The position numbers were made by a program, and so were the translations under genes. DNA of 21,741 nucleotides from an uncultured Oscillospiraceae bacterium (GTDB lineage: Bacteria; Bacillota; Clostridia; Oscillospirales; Oscillospiraceae), in contig CAJUEU010000031.1 in NCBI GenBank assembly GCA_910585735.1, forward strand, positions 1 through 21,741. Reading direction: 5' to 3'. Below are positions 14,269-21,741 of the stretch, piece after piece (position 1 is the first letter of the stretch; each line of letters begins with the position of its first letter). Below the pieces are notes generated by a model that was given only the letters and a program-made list of their open reading frames with translations, had not been told where the DNA came from and made no database searches.

Positions 14269-15780
14269 ATGATGAAACGACTGCAAAAGCTCGGCAAAGC
14301 CCTGATGCTTCCCGTGGCCGTTCTGCCCATCTGTGGTATCCTGATGGGCATCGGCTATGCTCTGTGTCCCGCCTACATGATGGGTCCTGAATGGGCCGCC
14401 CAGTTGGGGCACGCCACTTCCGGCGTCGCCTATTCCGTTGGCTTTTTCCTTATCAAGGCCGGCGCCGCTCTGATCGACAACATGGCCATCCTGTTCGCCA
14501 TCGGTGTGGGCGTTGGTCTTTCCAAGGACAATGACGGCACCGGCGGTCTGGCCGGTCTGGTTTCCTGGCTCATGATGACCACCCTGGTAGGCTCGGCCGG
14601 TGATTACGCCCCCGCCCTGGTGGCCAATGAGACCTGGTCTGTGGCCTACTCCAAGATCGCCAACCCCTTCATCGGCATCCTGGCCGGTATCATCGGCGCC
14701 CTGTGCTACAACAAATTCAAGGACACCAAGCTGCCTGACTTCCTGGCCTTCTTCTCGGGCAAGCGGAGCGTGGCTATTGTCACCGGCGTGGTCTCCATCA
14801 TCACTTCGGCCATTCTGCTCTTCGCCTGGCCCGTCATCTTTGGCGTGTTGGTCTCCATCGGCGCCGCCATCTCCAAGATGGACGTGATCGGCGTGGGCAT
14901 CTACACCTTCCTGAACCGTCTGCTCATCCCCACCGGCCTTCACCACGCGGTGAACAACGTGTTCTGGTTTGACGCCATCGGCCTGGGCGACCTGTCCGCC
15001 TATTGGAGCGGTCAGGCCGGCATCATCACCAAGGAGCTCATGGGCAACAACATCTCCTGGAGCGTCGGCCAGTACATGGCCGGCTTCTTCCCCTGCATGA
15101 TGTTCGGTATCCCCGGCGCGGCCCTGGCCATGATCAAGAACGCCAAGAGCACCAAGAAAAAGTACGCCATCGGCATCGTGGGCTCCGCCGCCATCTGTGC
15201 TTTCCTCTGCGGCGTTACCGAGCCCTTCGAGTTCGCCTTCATGTTCCTGGCCTTCCCGCTCTATGTTGTCTACGCTCTGCTTTACGCGATCTTCGCCATG
15301 ATCACTGTGGCTCTGGGCTTCCGGGCCGGCTTCTGCTTCTCCGCCGGCGCCACCGACCTGTTCTTCTCGGCCTTCCTGCCCGCCGCCAACAACACCCTGA
15401 TGATCCTCCCCCTCGGCATTGCCACGTTCGTCGTGTTCTTCCTGGTCTTTAACTTCGCCATCAAGAAGTTCGATCTGAAGACCCCCGGCCGTGAGGACGA
15501 CGACACTGAGGGCGAGATGAAGATCGAGCTGGCCAACAATGACTACACCGCCATGGCCAAGATCATTCTGGAAGGTCTGGGCGGCGCTGAGAACATTGCC
15601 GAGGCTGACCACTGCATCACCCGTCTCCGTATGGAGGTCAAGGACAACCTGAAGGTGGACGAGAAGAAGATCAAGTCCTCCGGGGTCTCCGGCATCATCC
15701 GTCCCAGCAAGACTGCTGTGCAGGTGATCGTTGGACCCAAGGTCCAGTTTGTCTTTGACGAGCTGAAAAAGCTGCTCTGA
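14269..15780 (+). CDS. PTS EIICB component, N-acetylglucosamine type
   Basis: A 503-residue permease with domain order C then B. Residues 1-400 are a polytopic EIIC with PTGLHHAVNNVFWFD and the sugar-binding loop FLCGVTEPFEFAFMFLAF, both typical of the GlcNAc/glucose class. Residues about 425-503 are EIIB with phosphocysteine C449 in ADHCITRLR. It imports GlcNAc as GlcNAc-6-phosphate, the NagA substrate. AGGAGG (14255-14260) is 8 nt before the ATG at 14269; the next in-frame ATG (14272) is less well spaced. The IIA domain is supplied by the gene just upstream. GlcNAc specificity over glucose is inferred mainly from nagB and nagA downstream. Confidence 0.92.
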   Translation: MMKRLQKLGKALMLPVAVLPICGILMGIGYALCPAYMMGPEWAAQLGHATSGVAYSVGFFLIKAGAALIDNMAILFAIGVGVGLSKDNDGTGGLAGLVSWLMMTTLVGSAGDYAPALVANETWSVAYSKIANPFIGILAGIIGALCYNKFKDTKLPDFLAFFSGKRSVAIVTGVVSIITSAILLFAWPVIFGVLVSIGAAISKMDVIGVGIYTFLNRLLIPTGLHHAVNNVFWFDAIGLGDLSAYWSGQAGIITKELMGNNISWSVGQYMAGFFPCMMFGIPGAALAMIKNAKSTKKKYAIGIVGSAAICAFLCGVTEPFEFAFMFLAFPLYVVYALLYAIFAMITVALGFRAGFCFSAGATDLFFSAFLPAANNTLMILPLGIATFVVFFLVFNFAIKKFDLKTPGREDDDTEGEMKIELANNDYTAMAKIILEGLGGAENIAEADHCITRLRMEVKDNLKVDEKKIKSSGVSGIIRPSKTAVQVIVGPKVQFVFDELKKLL

Positions 15781-15797
15781 TCTTTCTTTCTCTATGA

Positions 15798-15820
15798 CCT
15801 CTGTGGGGCCCGCGCAGAGG
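15798..15820 (+). other. Hairpin after the EIICB stop codon
   Basis: CCTCTGTG (15798-15805) pairs with CGCAGAGG (15813-15820), an 8-bp stem with one G-U pair. It is not followed by a U tract. It is the first of two stem-loops in the 201-nt gap before nagB. Confidence 0.4.
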
Positions 15821-15839
15821 AAGTGAACTGCCGTAAACG

Positions 15840-15870
15840 CCGGGGCGGTCTGCAAAACGGACCGCCCCGG
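15840..15870 (+). terminator. GC-rich stem-loop between EIICB and nagB (terminator or attenuator without U tract)
   Basis: CCGGGGCGGTC (15840-15850) pairs perfectly with GACCGCCCCGG (15860-15870) around a 9-nt loop. TGTTCCCATC follows, so a classic intrinsic terminator is unlikely. It may protect the 3' end of the EIIA-EIICB message or reduce read-through to nagB. Confidence 0.5.
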
Positions 15871-15897
15871 TGTTCCCATCCTTCCCGGTCGTTTCCT

Positions 15898-15938
15898 TTG
15901 ACAAGGACCAAGGCGGGAAACGGCTTGAGTCTTGTCAA
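15898..15938. repeat. Imperfect inverted repeat upstream of nagB
   Basis: TTGACAAG-GAC-CAAG (15898-15912) faces CTTG-AGT-CTTGTCAA (15924-15938): 8 bp plus 4 bp around a 3x3 internal loop, with an 11-nt centre. It lies 44 nt before nagB. TTGTCA inside the right arm (15932-15937) with TAAAAA at 15954-15959 (16-nt spacing) is a weak promoter candidate, so the repeat could be an operator for the AraC-family regulator downstream or an mRNA structure. Confidence 0.45.
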
Positions 15939-15981
15939 GTGAAACCATCAAAATAAAAATGAAATCAAGGAGGCAATTCTG

Positions 15982-16716
15982 ATGCTGTATCCCAAACTTC
16001 TGATCGCCGCCAATCCCGAGGAATGCGCCAAGCTGGCCGCCAACCACTTTGAGGAGCTGATCTGCTCCAAGCCCGCCTGTGTGCTGGGCCTTGCCACCGG
16101 CTCCACCCCCATCCCCCTCTATAAGGAGCTCGTCGCCCGGGAGAAGGCCGGAAAGATCGACTTCAGCCGGGTCCGCTCGGCCAATCTGGACGAGTACAAG
16201 GGCCTCACCGGGGACCACCCCCAGAGCTACCGCTATTTCATGCAGGACAACCTTTTCAACCACATCGGCATCAAGCCGGAAAATACCATTGTCCCCGATG
16301 GCCTGGCCACGGATGTGGAGGCCATGGCCAAGGCCTACGAGGCCCAGATCGAGGCCTGGGGCGGTGTAGACCTCCAGCTACTGGGCCTGGGGCACGACGG
16401 CCATATCGGTTTTAACGAGCCGGAGGACGTCTTCCCCGTCCACACCCACGAGGTGGAACTCACCGCTATGACCCGGGAGGCCAACAAGCGGTTCTTCGGC
16501 TCTCTGGAGGAAGTCCCCACCGCCGCCTACACCATGGGCGTTGGCACTGTTATGGCCGCCCGCAGCGTCCTGATGATCGTTACCGGCGCCGACAAGGCCC
16601 AGATCGTGAAGGAGTCCTTCTTCGGCCCCGTGACTCCCCAGGTCCCCGCCTCCATCCTTCAGTTCCACCCCGACGTCACCGTGATTTTGGATGAGGCCGC
16701 CGCCTCCAAGCTGTAA
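15982..16716 (+). CDS. nagB: Glucosamine-6-phosphate deaminase
   Basis: NagB converts glucosamine-6-phosphate to fructose-6-phosphate and ammonium in the cytoplasm. The 244-residue product has the family motifs GLATGSTPIPLY (phosphate binding), ANLDEYKGL and LLGLGHDGHIGFNEP. D70, D139, H141 and E146 match the E. coli catalytic residues D72, D141, H143 and E148 with a constant offset of 2. It is shorter than the E. coli enzyme (266 residues), the usual Firmicutes length. AAGGAGG (15967-15973) gives a strong ribosome binding site. It receives GlcN-6-P from NagA, encoded next, and thus also from the MurQ route. Confidence 0.97.
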   Translation: MLYPKLLIAANPEECAKLAANHFEELICSKPACVLGLATGSTPIPLYKELVAREKAGKIDFSRVRSANLDEYKGLTGDHPQSYRYFMQDNLFNHIGIKPENTIVPDGLATDVEAMAKAYEAQIEAWGGVDLQLLGLGHDGHIGFNEPEDVFPVHTHEVELTAMTREANKRFFGSLEEVPTAAYTMGVGTVMAARSVLMIVTGADKAQIVKESFFGPVTPQVPASILQFHPDVTVILDEAAASKL

Positions 16717-16788
16717 AAACCGAAAACGGTGTATTTTTACTGAATTGACACAAAATACGGTATATCCGTGTTGAAAGGTTGAATTGTC

Positions 16789-17907
16789 ATGCGATATTGC
16801 AACGCGCGTATTTTTACGGAAAAGGGCTTTGTTTTCGGAAGCTTTGAGGTCCGGGACGGCCGTTTTGTCTCGGTGACCCCCGGCGGTCACGGAGGCGGCG
16901 TGGATCTCCAGGGCGCCAAGGTGATCCCCGGCCTGGTGGACGTCCACACCCACGGTAATTCCGGCTGTGACTTCTCCGACGGGGACGAGGCCGGCCTGCG
17001 GAAAATGGCTGCCTATGAGGGCAGCGTAGGCGTCACCTCCTTCCTCCCCACCTCCATGACCCTGCCCTACGAGGTATTGGAGACCGCCTTCTCCACCGCC
17101 CGGGCGGTGGCCGATTCTCCCGATAAGGGGAGCGCCCGGGTGCTGGGCATTGACATGGAGGGCCCCTTCTGCTCCCTGGCCAAGAAGGGAGCGCAGAATC
17201 CTGCTTATTTGAAGGATCCCGACCTCCAGGCCTTCCGCAAACTCAACGAGAGCTGCGGCGGCCTGGTAAAGATCGTGGTGGTGGCCCCTGAGCTGCCCGG
17301 CGCCGAAGCCTTTATCCGTCAGGCCGCCCAGGACTGCGTGGTTTCCATTGCCCACACCGACGCCAATTATGACCAGGCCAAATCCGGCATTCAGGCCGGA
17401 GCCTCCCACCTGACCCATCTTTACAACGCCATGAACTCCCTTCACCACAGGGATCCGGGCCCCATTGCGGCCTGCGCCGAGGAGGAGAACGTGATGGCCG
17501 AGCTCATCTGCGATGGCATCCACATCCATCCCGCCGCCGTTCGGGCCGCCTTTAAGCTCTTCCCTGGCCGTATCTGCCTCATTTCGGACTCCATGCGTGC
17601 CTGCGGCATGCCCGAAGGCGAGTCCGACCTGGGCGGCCAGAAGGTATTCCTCAAGGGCCGGAAGGCCACCCTGGCCGATGGCACCATCGCCGGCTCAGCC
17701 ACCAACCTCTACGATTGTATGCTCTCCGCCCTGTCCTTTGGCATCGGCGAGACCGAGGCCATTCTGGCCGCCACAAGGAACCCTGCCCGGTCGGCAGGGC
17801 TGGAGGACCAGGTAGGCGCCATCCACCCCGGCCTGTACGCCGACTTTGTGGTGTGCAACGAGGATCTCACTGCCAAAGCGGTCTATATCGGAGGGGAAAA
17901 AGTCTGA
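16789..17907 (+). CDS. nagA: N-acetylglucosamine-6-phosphate deacetylase
   Basis: NagA removes acetate from GlcNAc-6-phosphate to give GlcN-6-phosphate. The 372-residue amidohydrolase has DVHTHGNSG (H53, H55), DMEGPF (E124), SIAHTDANYD (H189), LTHLYNAM (H210), ICDGIHIHP (H245) and LISDSMRACG (D267, catalytic base). These are the metal ligands and active-site residues of the family. It is 72 nt after nagB. The gap holds a small AATACGG/CCGTGTT stem (16754-16772) and only a weak AAAGG ribosome binding site, so its translation may be lower than that of nagB. Both GlcNAc uptake and MurQ supply its substrate. Confidence 0.97.
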   Translation: MRYCNARIFTEKGFVFGSFEVRDGRFVSVTPGGHGGGVDLQGAKVIPGLVDVHTHGNSGCDFSDGDEAGLRKMAAYEGSVGVTSFLPTSMTLPYEVLETAFSTARAVADSPDKGSARVLGIDMEGPFCSLAKKGAQNPAYLKDPDLQAFRKLNESCGGLVKIVVVAPELPGAEAFIRQAAQDCVVSIAHTDANYDQAKSGIQAGASHLTHLYNAMNSLHHRDPGPIAACAEEENVMAELICDGIHIHPAAVRAAFKLFPGRICLISDSMRACGMPEGESDLGGQKVFLKGRKATLADGTIAGSATNLYDCMLSALSFGIGETEAILAATRNPARSAGLEDQVGAIHPGLYADFVVCNEDLTAKAVYIGGEKV

Positions 17908-17935
17908 GGAAATAGAGAAAGGGGAGGCCGCCAGG

Positions 17936-18817
17936 ATGTATCCGCCTTCATTGGATAACTTTCGTGTTGAAAAGGATGGAGTCTCGGCTTATCTGGACGC
18001 CTTTCACTTTGATATTTCTCTCTTTGGCTACTGGAATCAGGGCAAGATCCGAAGGCTGCGAAGCCTGCTGCTCAGCGACATTAAGATCGCCTTTGCCACC
18101 CAGGGAAGCTGTAAGATCACCACAGCGGATCTGGAGCATGAGGTAGGACCGGGAGACCTGGTGATCCTCCCGCCCTATACTCTGCACGATGTGGGCTTTA
18201 CTACGGATGGCTCTGTGGAATCCTTTGAGTTCCACATCAGCATTGCGCCGGCCCATGCCCAACAGTGGTTCATTGACAACCTGAAGGGACAGATCTATTT
18301 TCCTGGTGTGATCACCCCGGAGCTGCGCCAGCGTATCATGGCGGTCTACGCCGAGACCCGGGCCGGGGCCCAGGGGAGCTATCTTCTGACCAAGCATATC
18401 CTTGTGGAGCTCCTTCTGCGCGCACTGACCCTTCTCCGGGCCGACCATCAAAGGCCTCCCACCCTCAACAGAAGCCTGGGCAGCCGGGAGAAAACGGCGG
18501 CGGACTTTCTCCATTACGTGGACGGACATTACCGGGAAAACCTGCGCACCAAGGACATTTGTCGGGAGCTCAATGTCAGCTCCAGCTACCTCTCCCGGTG
18601 TATGCAGGATGTGGTGGGGATGACCACCACCCAGTATATCACCCACTATAAGCTGCTCCGGGCCAAGGATCTTTTGAAAACAGGGGAACAAAATATCCAG
18701 GAGGTTTCCGATCACCTGGGCTTTTCCTCCGTCTACTACTTTAGCCGTCTGTTCAAGCAGCACTTTGGGGAAAGTCCCTCCCTCTTCATAAAGCGGTATG
18801 TCAAAACCCCAACCTAA
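17936..18817 (+). CDS. AraC-family transcriptional regulator
   Basis: A 293-residue regulator. The N-terminal part is a cupin-like ligand domain (about 20-110, with VGPGDLVILPPYTLHDVG). The C-terminal 100 residues hold the two AraC helix-turn-helix motifs (DICRELNVSSSYLSRCMQ and IQEVSDHLGFSSVYYFSRLFKQHFGESP). GGGGAGG (17921-17927) lies 8 nt before the ATG at 17936. The gene begins 28 nt after nagA and is followed by a terminator, so it closes the operon. By position it likely senses an amino sugar or its phosphate and activates the GlcNAc cluster. Many nag operons instead use a GntR-type (NagR) or ROK-type (NagC) regulator. The ligand is unknown. Confidence 0.92.
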   Translation: MYPPSLDNFRVEKDGVSAYLDAFHFDISLFGYWNQGKIRRLRSLLLSDIKIAFATQGSCKITTADLEHEVGPGDLVILPPYTLHDVGFTTDGSVESFEFHISIAPAHAQQWFIDNLKGQIYFPGVITPELRQRIMAVYAETRAGAQGSYLLTKHILVELLLRALTLLRADHQRPPTLNRSLGSREKTAADFLHYVDGHYRENLRTKDICRELNVSSSYLSRCMQDVVGMTTTQYITHYKLLRAKDLLKTGEQNIQEVSDHLGFSSVYYFSRLFKQHFGESPSLFIKRYVKTPT

Positions 18818-18859
18818 AATAAAAGGTCCGTATGCCTTTCGGCATACGGACCTTTTATT
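18818..18859. terminator. Perfect bidirectional terminator
   Basis: AATAAAAGGTCCGTATGCC (18818-18836), loop TTTC, and its exact 19-nt complement (18841-18859). The A/T ends of the stem supply a U tract on either strand. It ends the GlcNAc operon and the convergent lipoprotein gene, whose stop codon lies at 18863. Confidence 0.92.
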
Positions 18860-18862
18860 CAC

Positions 18863-19738
18863 TCAGTCGGTCACATAATAGACCTGGCGGACAGACTTTC
18901 CAAAATAAGGGCTCTCAGGGTCATAATACTGCGGCCGGGAGGAGCCTTCCTTGTTGTAAGTCCATTGCAGGGAGTTGACAATGTACTCTTCGGGGTCGAT
19001 CTCGATCCAGTCGTTGACCTGAAGCAGCTTCTCAATAATGCCGGCCTTCTGCTCCTCGGGACGGGAATTCCAGGACTCAGCGCCGTACAGAGTCTCAATG
19101 TAGAGGTTGGCGGCGTACTTGGCTTCCTCGCTGGCGGGGTCCATGATTTTGGCGGTCCCTTTGATCTGTACGCCATAGGAGTTGAAATAGTCGTTGGCGT
19201 AAGCCACATACTCTTCCTCCGGGATCTGGTGATACCAATACATGACCACCTGGGGATTCTGCTTGATGTGCTCACACTTCTCCGTGCCCTTCTCACTGGA
19301 AGCGTAAAGCTTCATTGTAGTGGGATCCAGCACGAACTCCACCGAGGACAAACCGGGCTCATTGTTGTGGGAGGTGGCGATCTGGTACATCTCCCGGTAA
19401 GAGTAGACTGTGTTGCCCGCCTCGTCGGTCTTAAGGGGCCAGCCTCTCAGATAGTCCAGGGCCAGCGCCCGGATCTCCTCCTGAGGAAGCTGGAGGGCCT
19501 CGTCCACCTTATCGGAGGCGCCGGTGATGGCGTCCGCCACAGTGGGGGTGGTCACCGAATCCACCTTGTCCGCCTCAATCCAACCATTCTCAGCGGGATT
19601 CAGGACCCAGCCATTGGCGGCGGGATCTTTGACCCATCCCTCGGCCTCCAGCTGCGCGTCGGTCTTGGCCTGGCCGCAGGCAGTCAGGGAAATCGCCAGC
19701 ACCCCGGCCAGCAAACATGCGATGCTTCTTTTTTTCAT
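18863..19738 (-). CDS. Secreted lipoprotein with a pyridoxamine 5'-phosphate oxidase-like (split-barrel) domain
   Basis: A 291-residue protein with a lipoprotein signal peptide: MKKRS, a hydrophobic core and lipobox LTAC with Cys21. Next is a short tryptophan repeat of 9-residue period (W35, W44, W53; GWVKDPAAN, GWVLNPAEN, GWIEADKV). From about residue 85 there is a domain resembling PPOX/flavin split-barrel proteins: SSVEFVLDPTTMKLYASSEKG, then HIKQNPQVVMYWYHQ and a GTAKIMDPASEEAKYA stretch. Cytoplasmic relatives bind FMN, F420 or haem; here the domain would be anchored outside the membrane. AAGGAG lies 9 nt before the ATG. A weak promoter, TGGAAA-17-TATAGT, lies on the minus strand around 19820-19790. 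It is a single-gene unit convergent to the GlcNAc operon. Substrate and cofactor are unknown. Confidence 0.75.
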   Translation of the reverse strand: MKKRSIACLLAGVLAISLTACGQAKTDAQLEAEGWVKDPAANGWVLNPAENGWIEADKVDSVTTPTVADAITGASDKVDEALQLPQEEIRALALDYLRGWPLKTDEAGNTVYSYREMYQIATSHNNEPGLSSVEFVLDPTTMKLYASSEKGTEKCEHIKQNPQVVMYWYHQIPEEEYVAYANDYFNSYGVQIKGTAKIMDPASEEAKYAANLYIETLYGAESWNSRPEEQKAGIIEKLLQVNDWIEIDPEEYIVNSLQWTYNKEGSSRPQYYDPESPYFGKSVRQVYYVTD

Positions 19739-19872
19739 GGTAAAAACTCCTTTCTTTCGGTTGTGGCTTTTTGCTTGTCACAGTTATAACTATATCATCC
19801 CCGGAGCTCTTTTTCCATGTCGATTTTTGCCCAATTTTTGCAGAAAGAATGCCTGGCCTCAGAATAGAAGCA

Positions 19873-19894
19873 GCCCCCGGGGTCTCCCGGGGGC
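19873..19894 (-). terminator. GC-rich hairpin downstream of feoB, probable terminator
   Basis: GCCCCCGGG and CCCGGGGGC form a perfect 9-bp stem with a 4-nt loop, about 55 nt past the feoB stop. On the minus strand it is followed by TGCTTCTATTCT, a broken U tract, so termination is likely but not assured. Confidence 0.55.
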
Positions 19895-19947
19895 CGCACT
19901 TCGGTTTTAAGCGGTCATGGGTCAAATGAAAAAGCCGCTTTCCTCTT

Positions 19948-21741
19948 TCAGAAAAACAAACTCCCCACCTGATAAATCAAGAAGCTCATAAACCAAGCCA
20001 CAGCCACCTGGAAGCACACCGAAAACACCGTCCATTTCCAGCTCCCCGATTCCCGCTTAATGACCCCGATAGTGGCGGCACAGGGAACGTACAGAAGGCA
20101 GAACACCATCAGGCAGTATGCGTTCAGGGGCCCGAAGCCCATAGACGCCAGCCCGGCGTGGACCGCGGCCATGCCGACGGCCGAGTTTACATTGGCCACC
20201 CGGAAGAGAATCGCGGTGGAGGACACCACCACCTCCTTGGCCGAGATCCCGGCAATGATGGCTACCACTACAGGCCAAAAGCCCAGTCCGGCGGGGGCCA
20301 TGACGGGGGCCAGGGCATGGCCGATGAGGGCGGCGAAGCTCTCGTCCATCCGGGCGGTGTAGCCCCCGGGACCGAAGTTCAGGAGGAACCAGAGGAACAC
20401 CGAAGCCACAAAAATTATGGTGCCCGCCTTGGTCAGGTAATCCTTCACCTTCTCCCAGACGTAGACCCGAACCGTCCGGGCCGAGGGCATTTTATACTCG
20501 GGCAGCTCAATGAGCAGAGGGCTGCGCTCCACCCCTTTGTTCTTCTCCAAGGACTGGATGACCCCGGCGGTGATAAGGGCCACCAAAATGCCGATCAGGT
20601 ACATGGAATAAGCGGCCAGCATGGCATACTTACCGAAAAACAACTGGGAAAAGAGGATGTAAATAGGTAGGCGGGCCGAGCAGGACATGAAGGGGGTCAC
20701 CAGCATGACCTTGAAGCGGTCCCTGCGGCTCTCCAAGGCCCGGGAGGCCATAATAGCGGGTACCGAGCAGCCGAAGCCTAAAACCATAGGCAGGAACGCC
20801 CGGCCGGAAAGGCCGATCCTCCCCATGATCCCATCCATGATATAGGCTACCCGGGCCATATAGCCTGTATCCTCCAGGAACGCCAGAGCCAGAAAGAGGA
20901 TAAAGATATTGGGCAGCAGGGTCAGGATACTTCCCACTCCCGCAATGACGCCGTCGGTAATGAGGGCCACCAACAGCTCTCCCACGCCAAAATTAAGAAG
21001 GGTCTCCCCCACCAGGCCGGAAAACCATTCCACGCCCTGCTCAAAGAAGCCCGCCAGCAGGTCGCCCACGGTGAAGGTGAGGAAAAAGACCAGCGCCATG
21101 ATCCCCAGGAAAATGGGAAGCCCCCAAAGGGGATGGGTCAGGAGCCGGTCGGCCTTCTCGGTGAGCGCCGCCTTCTCCTCCCGGTGGACCATGACCTCCG
21201 CCATGATCTCCTCAATGAAATCGTATTTCTGGTTGATGATCTCGGTCTCACAGGTCTCCCCCAGGATGTCCAGGGGATATTTTTTCGCCAGCTCTCCGTC
21301 CCCCTCCAAAAGCTTGATGGCGTACCAGCGGGGGTTGACCAGCTCCGGCCACCTCCGCTTCAAAGCGGTCTCCAGCGCGTCGATACGAAATTCCATGACC
21401 TCATCATAAACCATGGCGTAACGGCCGTGCTTATCCTGGTCGCCGGCGGTATTTCGGCCGTGCCACTGGTGCTCATGAATGATAGGGTCCCGGGTGCCCC
21501 CTTCGGCGTGGTGGGCAGCGGCGTGCATCAGCACCTCCAGGCCGGTGCGCTTCCGGGCGGACACCGGGATCACGGGCACGCCCAGCATCTCCGGCAGACG
21601 GTGGAGGTCGATCTCCATGCCCCGCTTCTCCACAATGTCCATCATGTTGAGGGCCACCACCACCGGCTTGCCCAGCTCCAAAAGCTGGAGGGTGAGGTAC
21701 AGGTTCCGCTCCAGGGCGGAGGCGTCCACCACGTCGATGAT
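19948..21741 (-). CDS. feoB: Ferrous iron transporter B (partial, N-terminus outside the window)
   Basis: The frame is open to the window edge (first codons read IIDVVDAS), so the GTG codons near 21732 are not the real start. The visible 597 residues begin inside the cytoplasmic G domain after the P-loop. The G4 motif LNMMD and the G5-like PVSARKRTGLEVL are present. The membrane part follows, with LSGRAFLPMVLGFGCSVPAIMASR and VTPFMSCSARLPIYILFSQLFF (the conserved cysteine-bearing gates), and an ISAKEVVVSS segment. FeoB takes up Fe2+ under anaerobic conditions. A feoA gene would be expected upstream beyond the right edge. The 3' end is followed by a GC hairpin. Confidence 0.95.
   Translation of the reverse strand: MIDVVDASALERNLYLTLQLLELGKPVVVALNMMDIVEKRGMEIDLHRLPEMLGVPVIPVSARKRTGLEVLMHAAAHHAEGGTRDPIIHEHQWHGRNTAGDQDKHGRYAMVYDEVMEFRIDALETALKRRWPELVNPRWYAIKLLEGDGELAKKYPLDILGETCETEIINQKYDFIEEIMAEVMVHREEKAALTEKADRLLTHPLWGLPIFLGIMALVFFLTFTVGDLLAGFFEQGVEWFSGLVGETLLNFGVGELLVALITDGVIAGVGSILTLLPNIFILFLALAFLEDTGYMARVAYIMDGIMGRIGLSGRAFLPMVLGFGCSVPAIMASRALESRRDRFKVMLVTPFMSCSARLPIYILFSQLFFGKYAMLAAYSMYLIGILVALITAGVIQSLEKNKGVERSPLLIELPEYKMPSARTVRVYVWEKVKDYLTKAGTIIFVASVFLWFLLNFGPGGYTARMDESFAALIGHALAPVMAPAGLGFWPVVVAIIAGISAKEVVVSSTAILFRVANVNSAVGMAAVHAGLASMGFGPLNAYCLMVFCLLYVPCAATIGVIKRESGSWKWTVFSVCFQVAVAWFMSFLIYQVGSLFF

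Noticed and set aside
14050..16263. Very long minus-strand open frame (737 codons) opposite the EIICB gene and nagB
   Set aside because: It is antisense to genes with clear motifs, has a low-complexity G/D/H/E-rich translation typical of GC-rich shadow frames, and matches no known family.
16745..16772. TTGACA upstream of nagA as part of a promoter
   Set aside because: No acceptable -10 box lies 16-18 nt downstream; TATATC is only 10 nt away.
21730..21732. GTG near the right edge as the start of feoB
   Set aside because: The frame is open beyond it and the visible protein starts inside the G domain, so the gene is simply cut by the window.

Overview
The window looks like a chromosomal segment of a GC-rich Clostridia gut anaerobe, probably Oscillospiraceae (Flavonifractor/Lawsonibacter/Intestinimonas type). 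This is an inference from the GC-rich codon use, strong AGGAGG ribosome binding sites, GTG/TTG starts, and the mix of PTS genes, an RpiR regulator and an envelope-polymer locus. I saw no rRNA, tRNA, insertion sequence, prophage, CRISPR or plasmid signature. Both ends cut genes: a PTS EIIBC gene on the left and feoB on the right.

Layout: (1) 1-1470, minus strand: a BglG/LicT-type antiterminator gene followed by the start of a PTS EIIBC gene, behind a consensus promoter and a leader holding two tandem RAT elements, the second overlapping an intrinsic terminator. (2) 1502-5962: a MurNAc module. A MurR/RpiR-type regulator (minus) diverges from murQ, a MurP-type EIIBC lacking IIA, and a PHP-domain phosphoesterase (plus). 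A palindrome lies between the murQ -35 and -10 boxes. (3) 6039-13315, minus strand: a six-gene envelope-polysaccharide operon read as MurJ-type flippase, O-antigen-ligase-like polymerase/ligase, GT4 glycosyltransferase, two consecutive 163-residue DUF4330 membrane proteins, and a GT4-CsaB (polysaccharide pyruvyl transferase) fusion. All junctions are overlaps or gaps of 14 nt or less. (4) 13561-18859, plus strand: a GlcNAc module with free-standing EIIA(Glc-type), GlcNAc-type EIICB, nagB, nagA and an AraC-family regulator. (5) 18863-19738, minus: a secreted lipoprotein with a PPOX-type split-barrel domain. (6) 19948-21741, minus: feoB without its 5' end.

Together, modules 2 and 4 would import and catabolise both peptidoglycan amino sugars. 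MurNAc enters via MurP as MurNAc-6-P, MurQ makes GlcNAc-6-P, NagA deacetylates it and NagB gives fructose-6-P. The lone EIIA could phosphorylate both MurP and the EIICB, as Crr does in E. coli. The envelope operon lies between the two modules and shares a divergent promoter region with the GlcNAc operon.

The most interesting points are the tandem-RAT leader with an antiterminator that has lost one regulatory histidine, and the compact flippase-ligase-GT-DUF4330x2-GT/CsaB locus, a candidate for a poorly characterised pyruvylated wall-polymer system. Functions are assigned from motifs and family knowledge; no database search was run.
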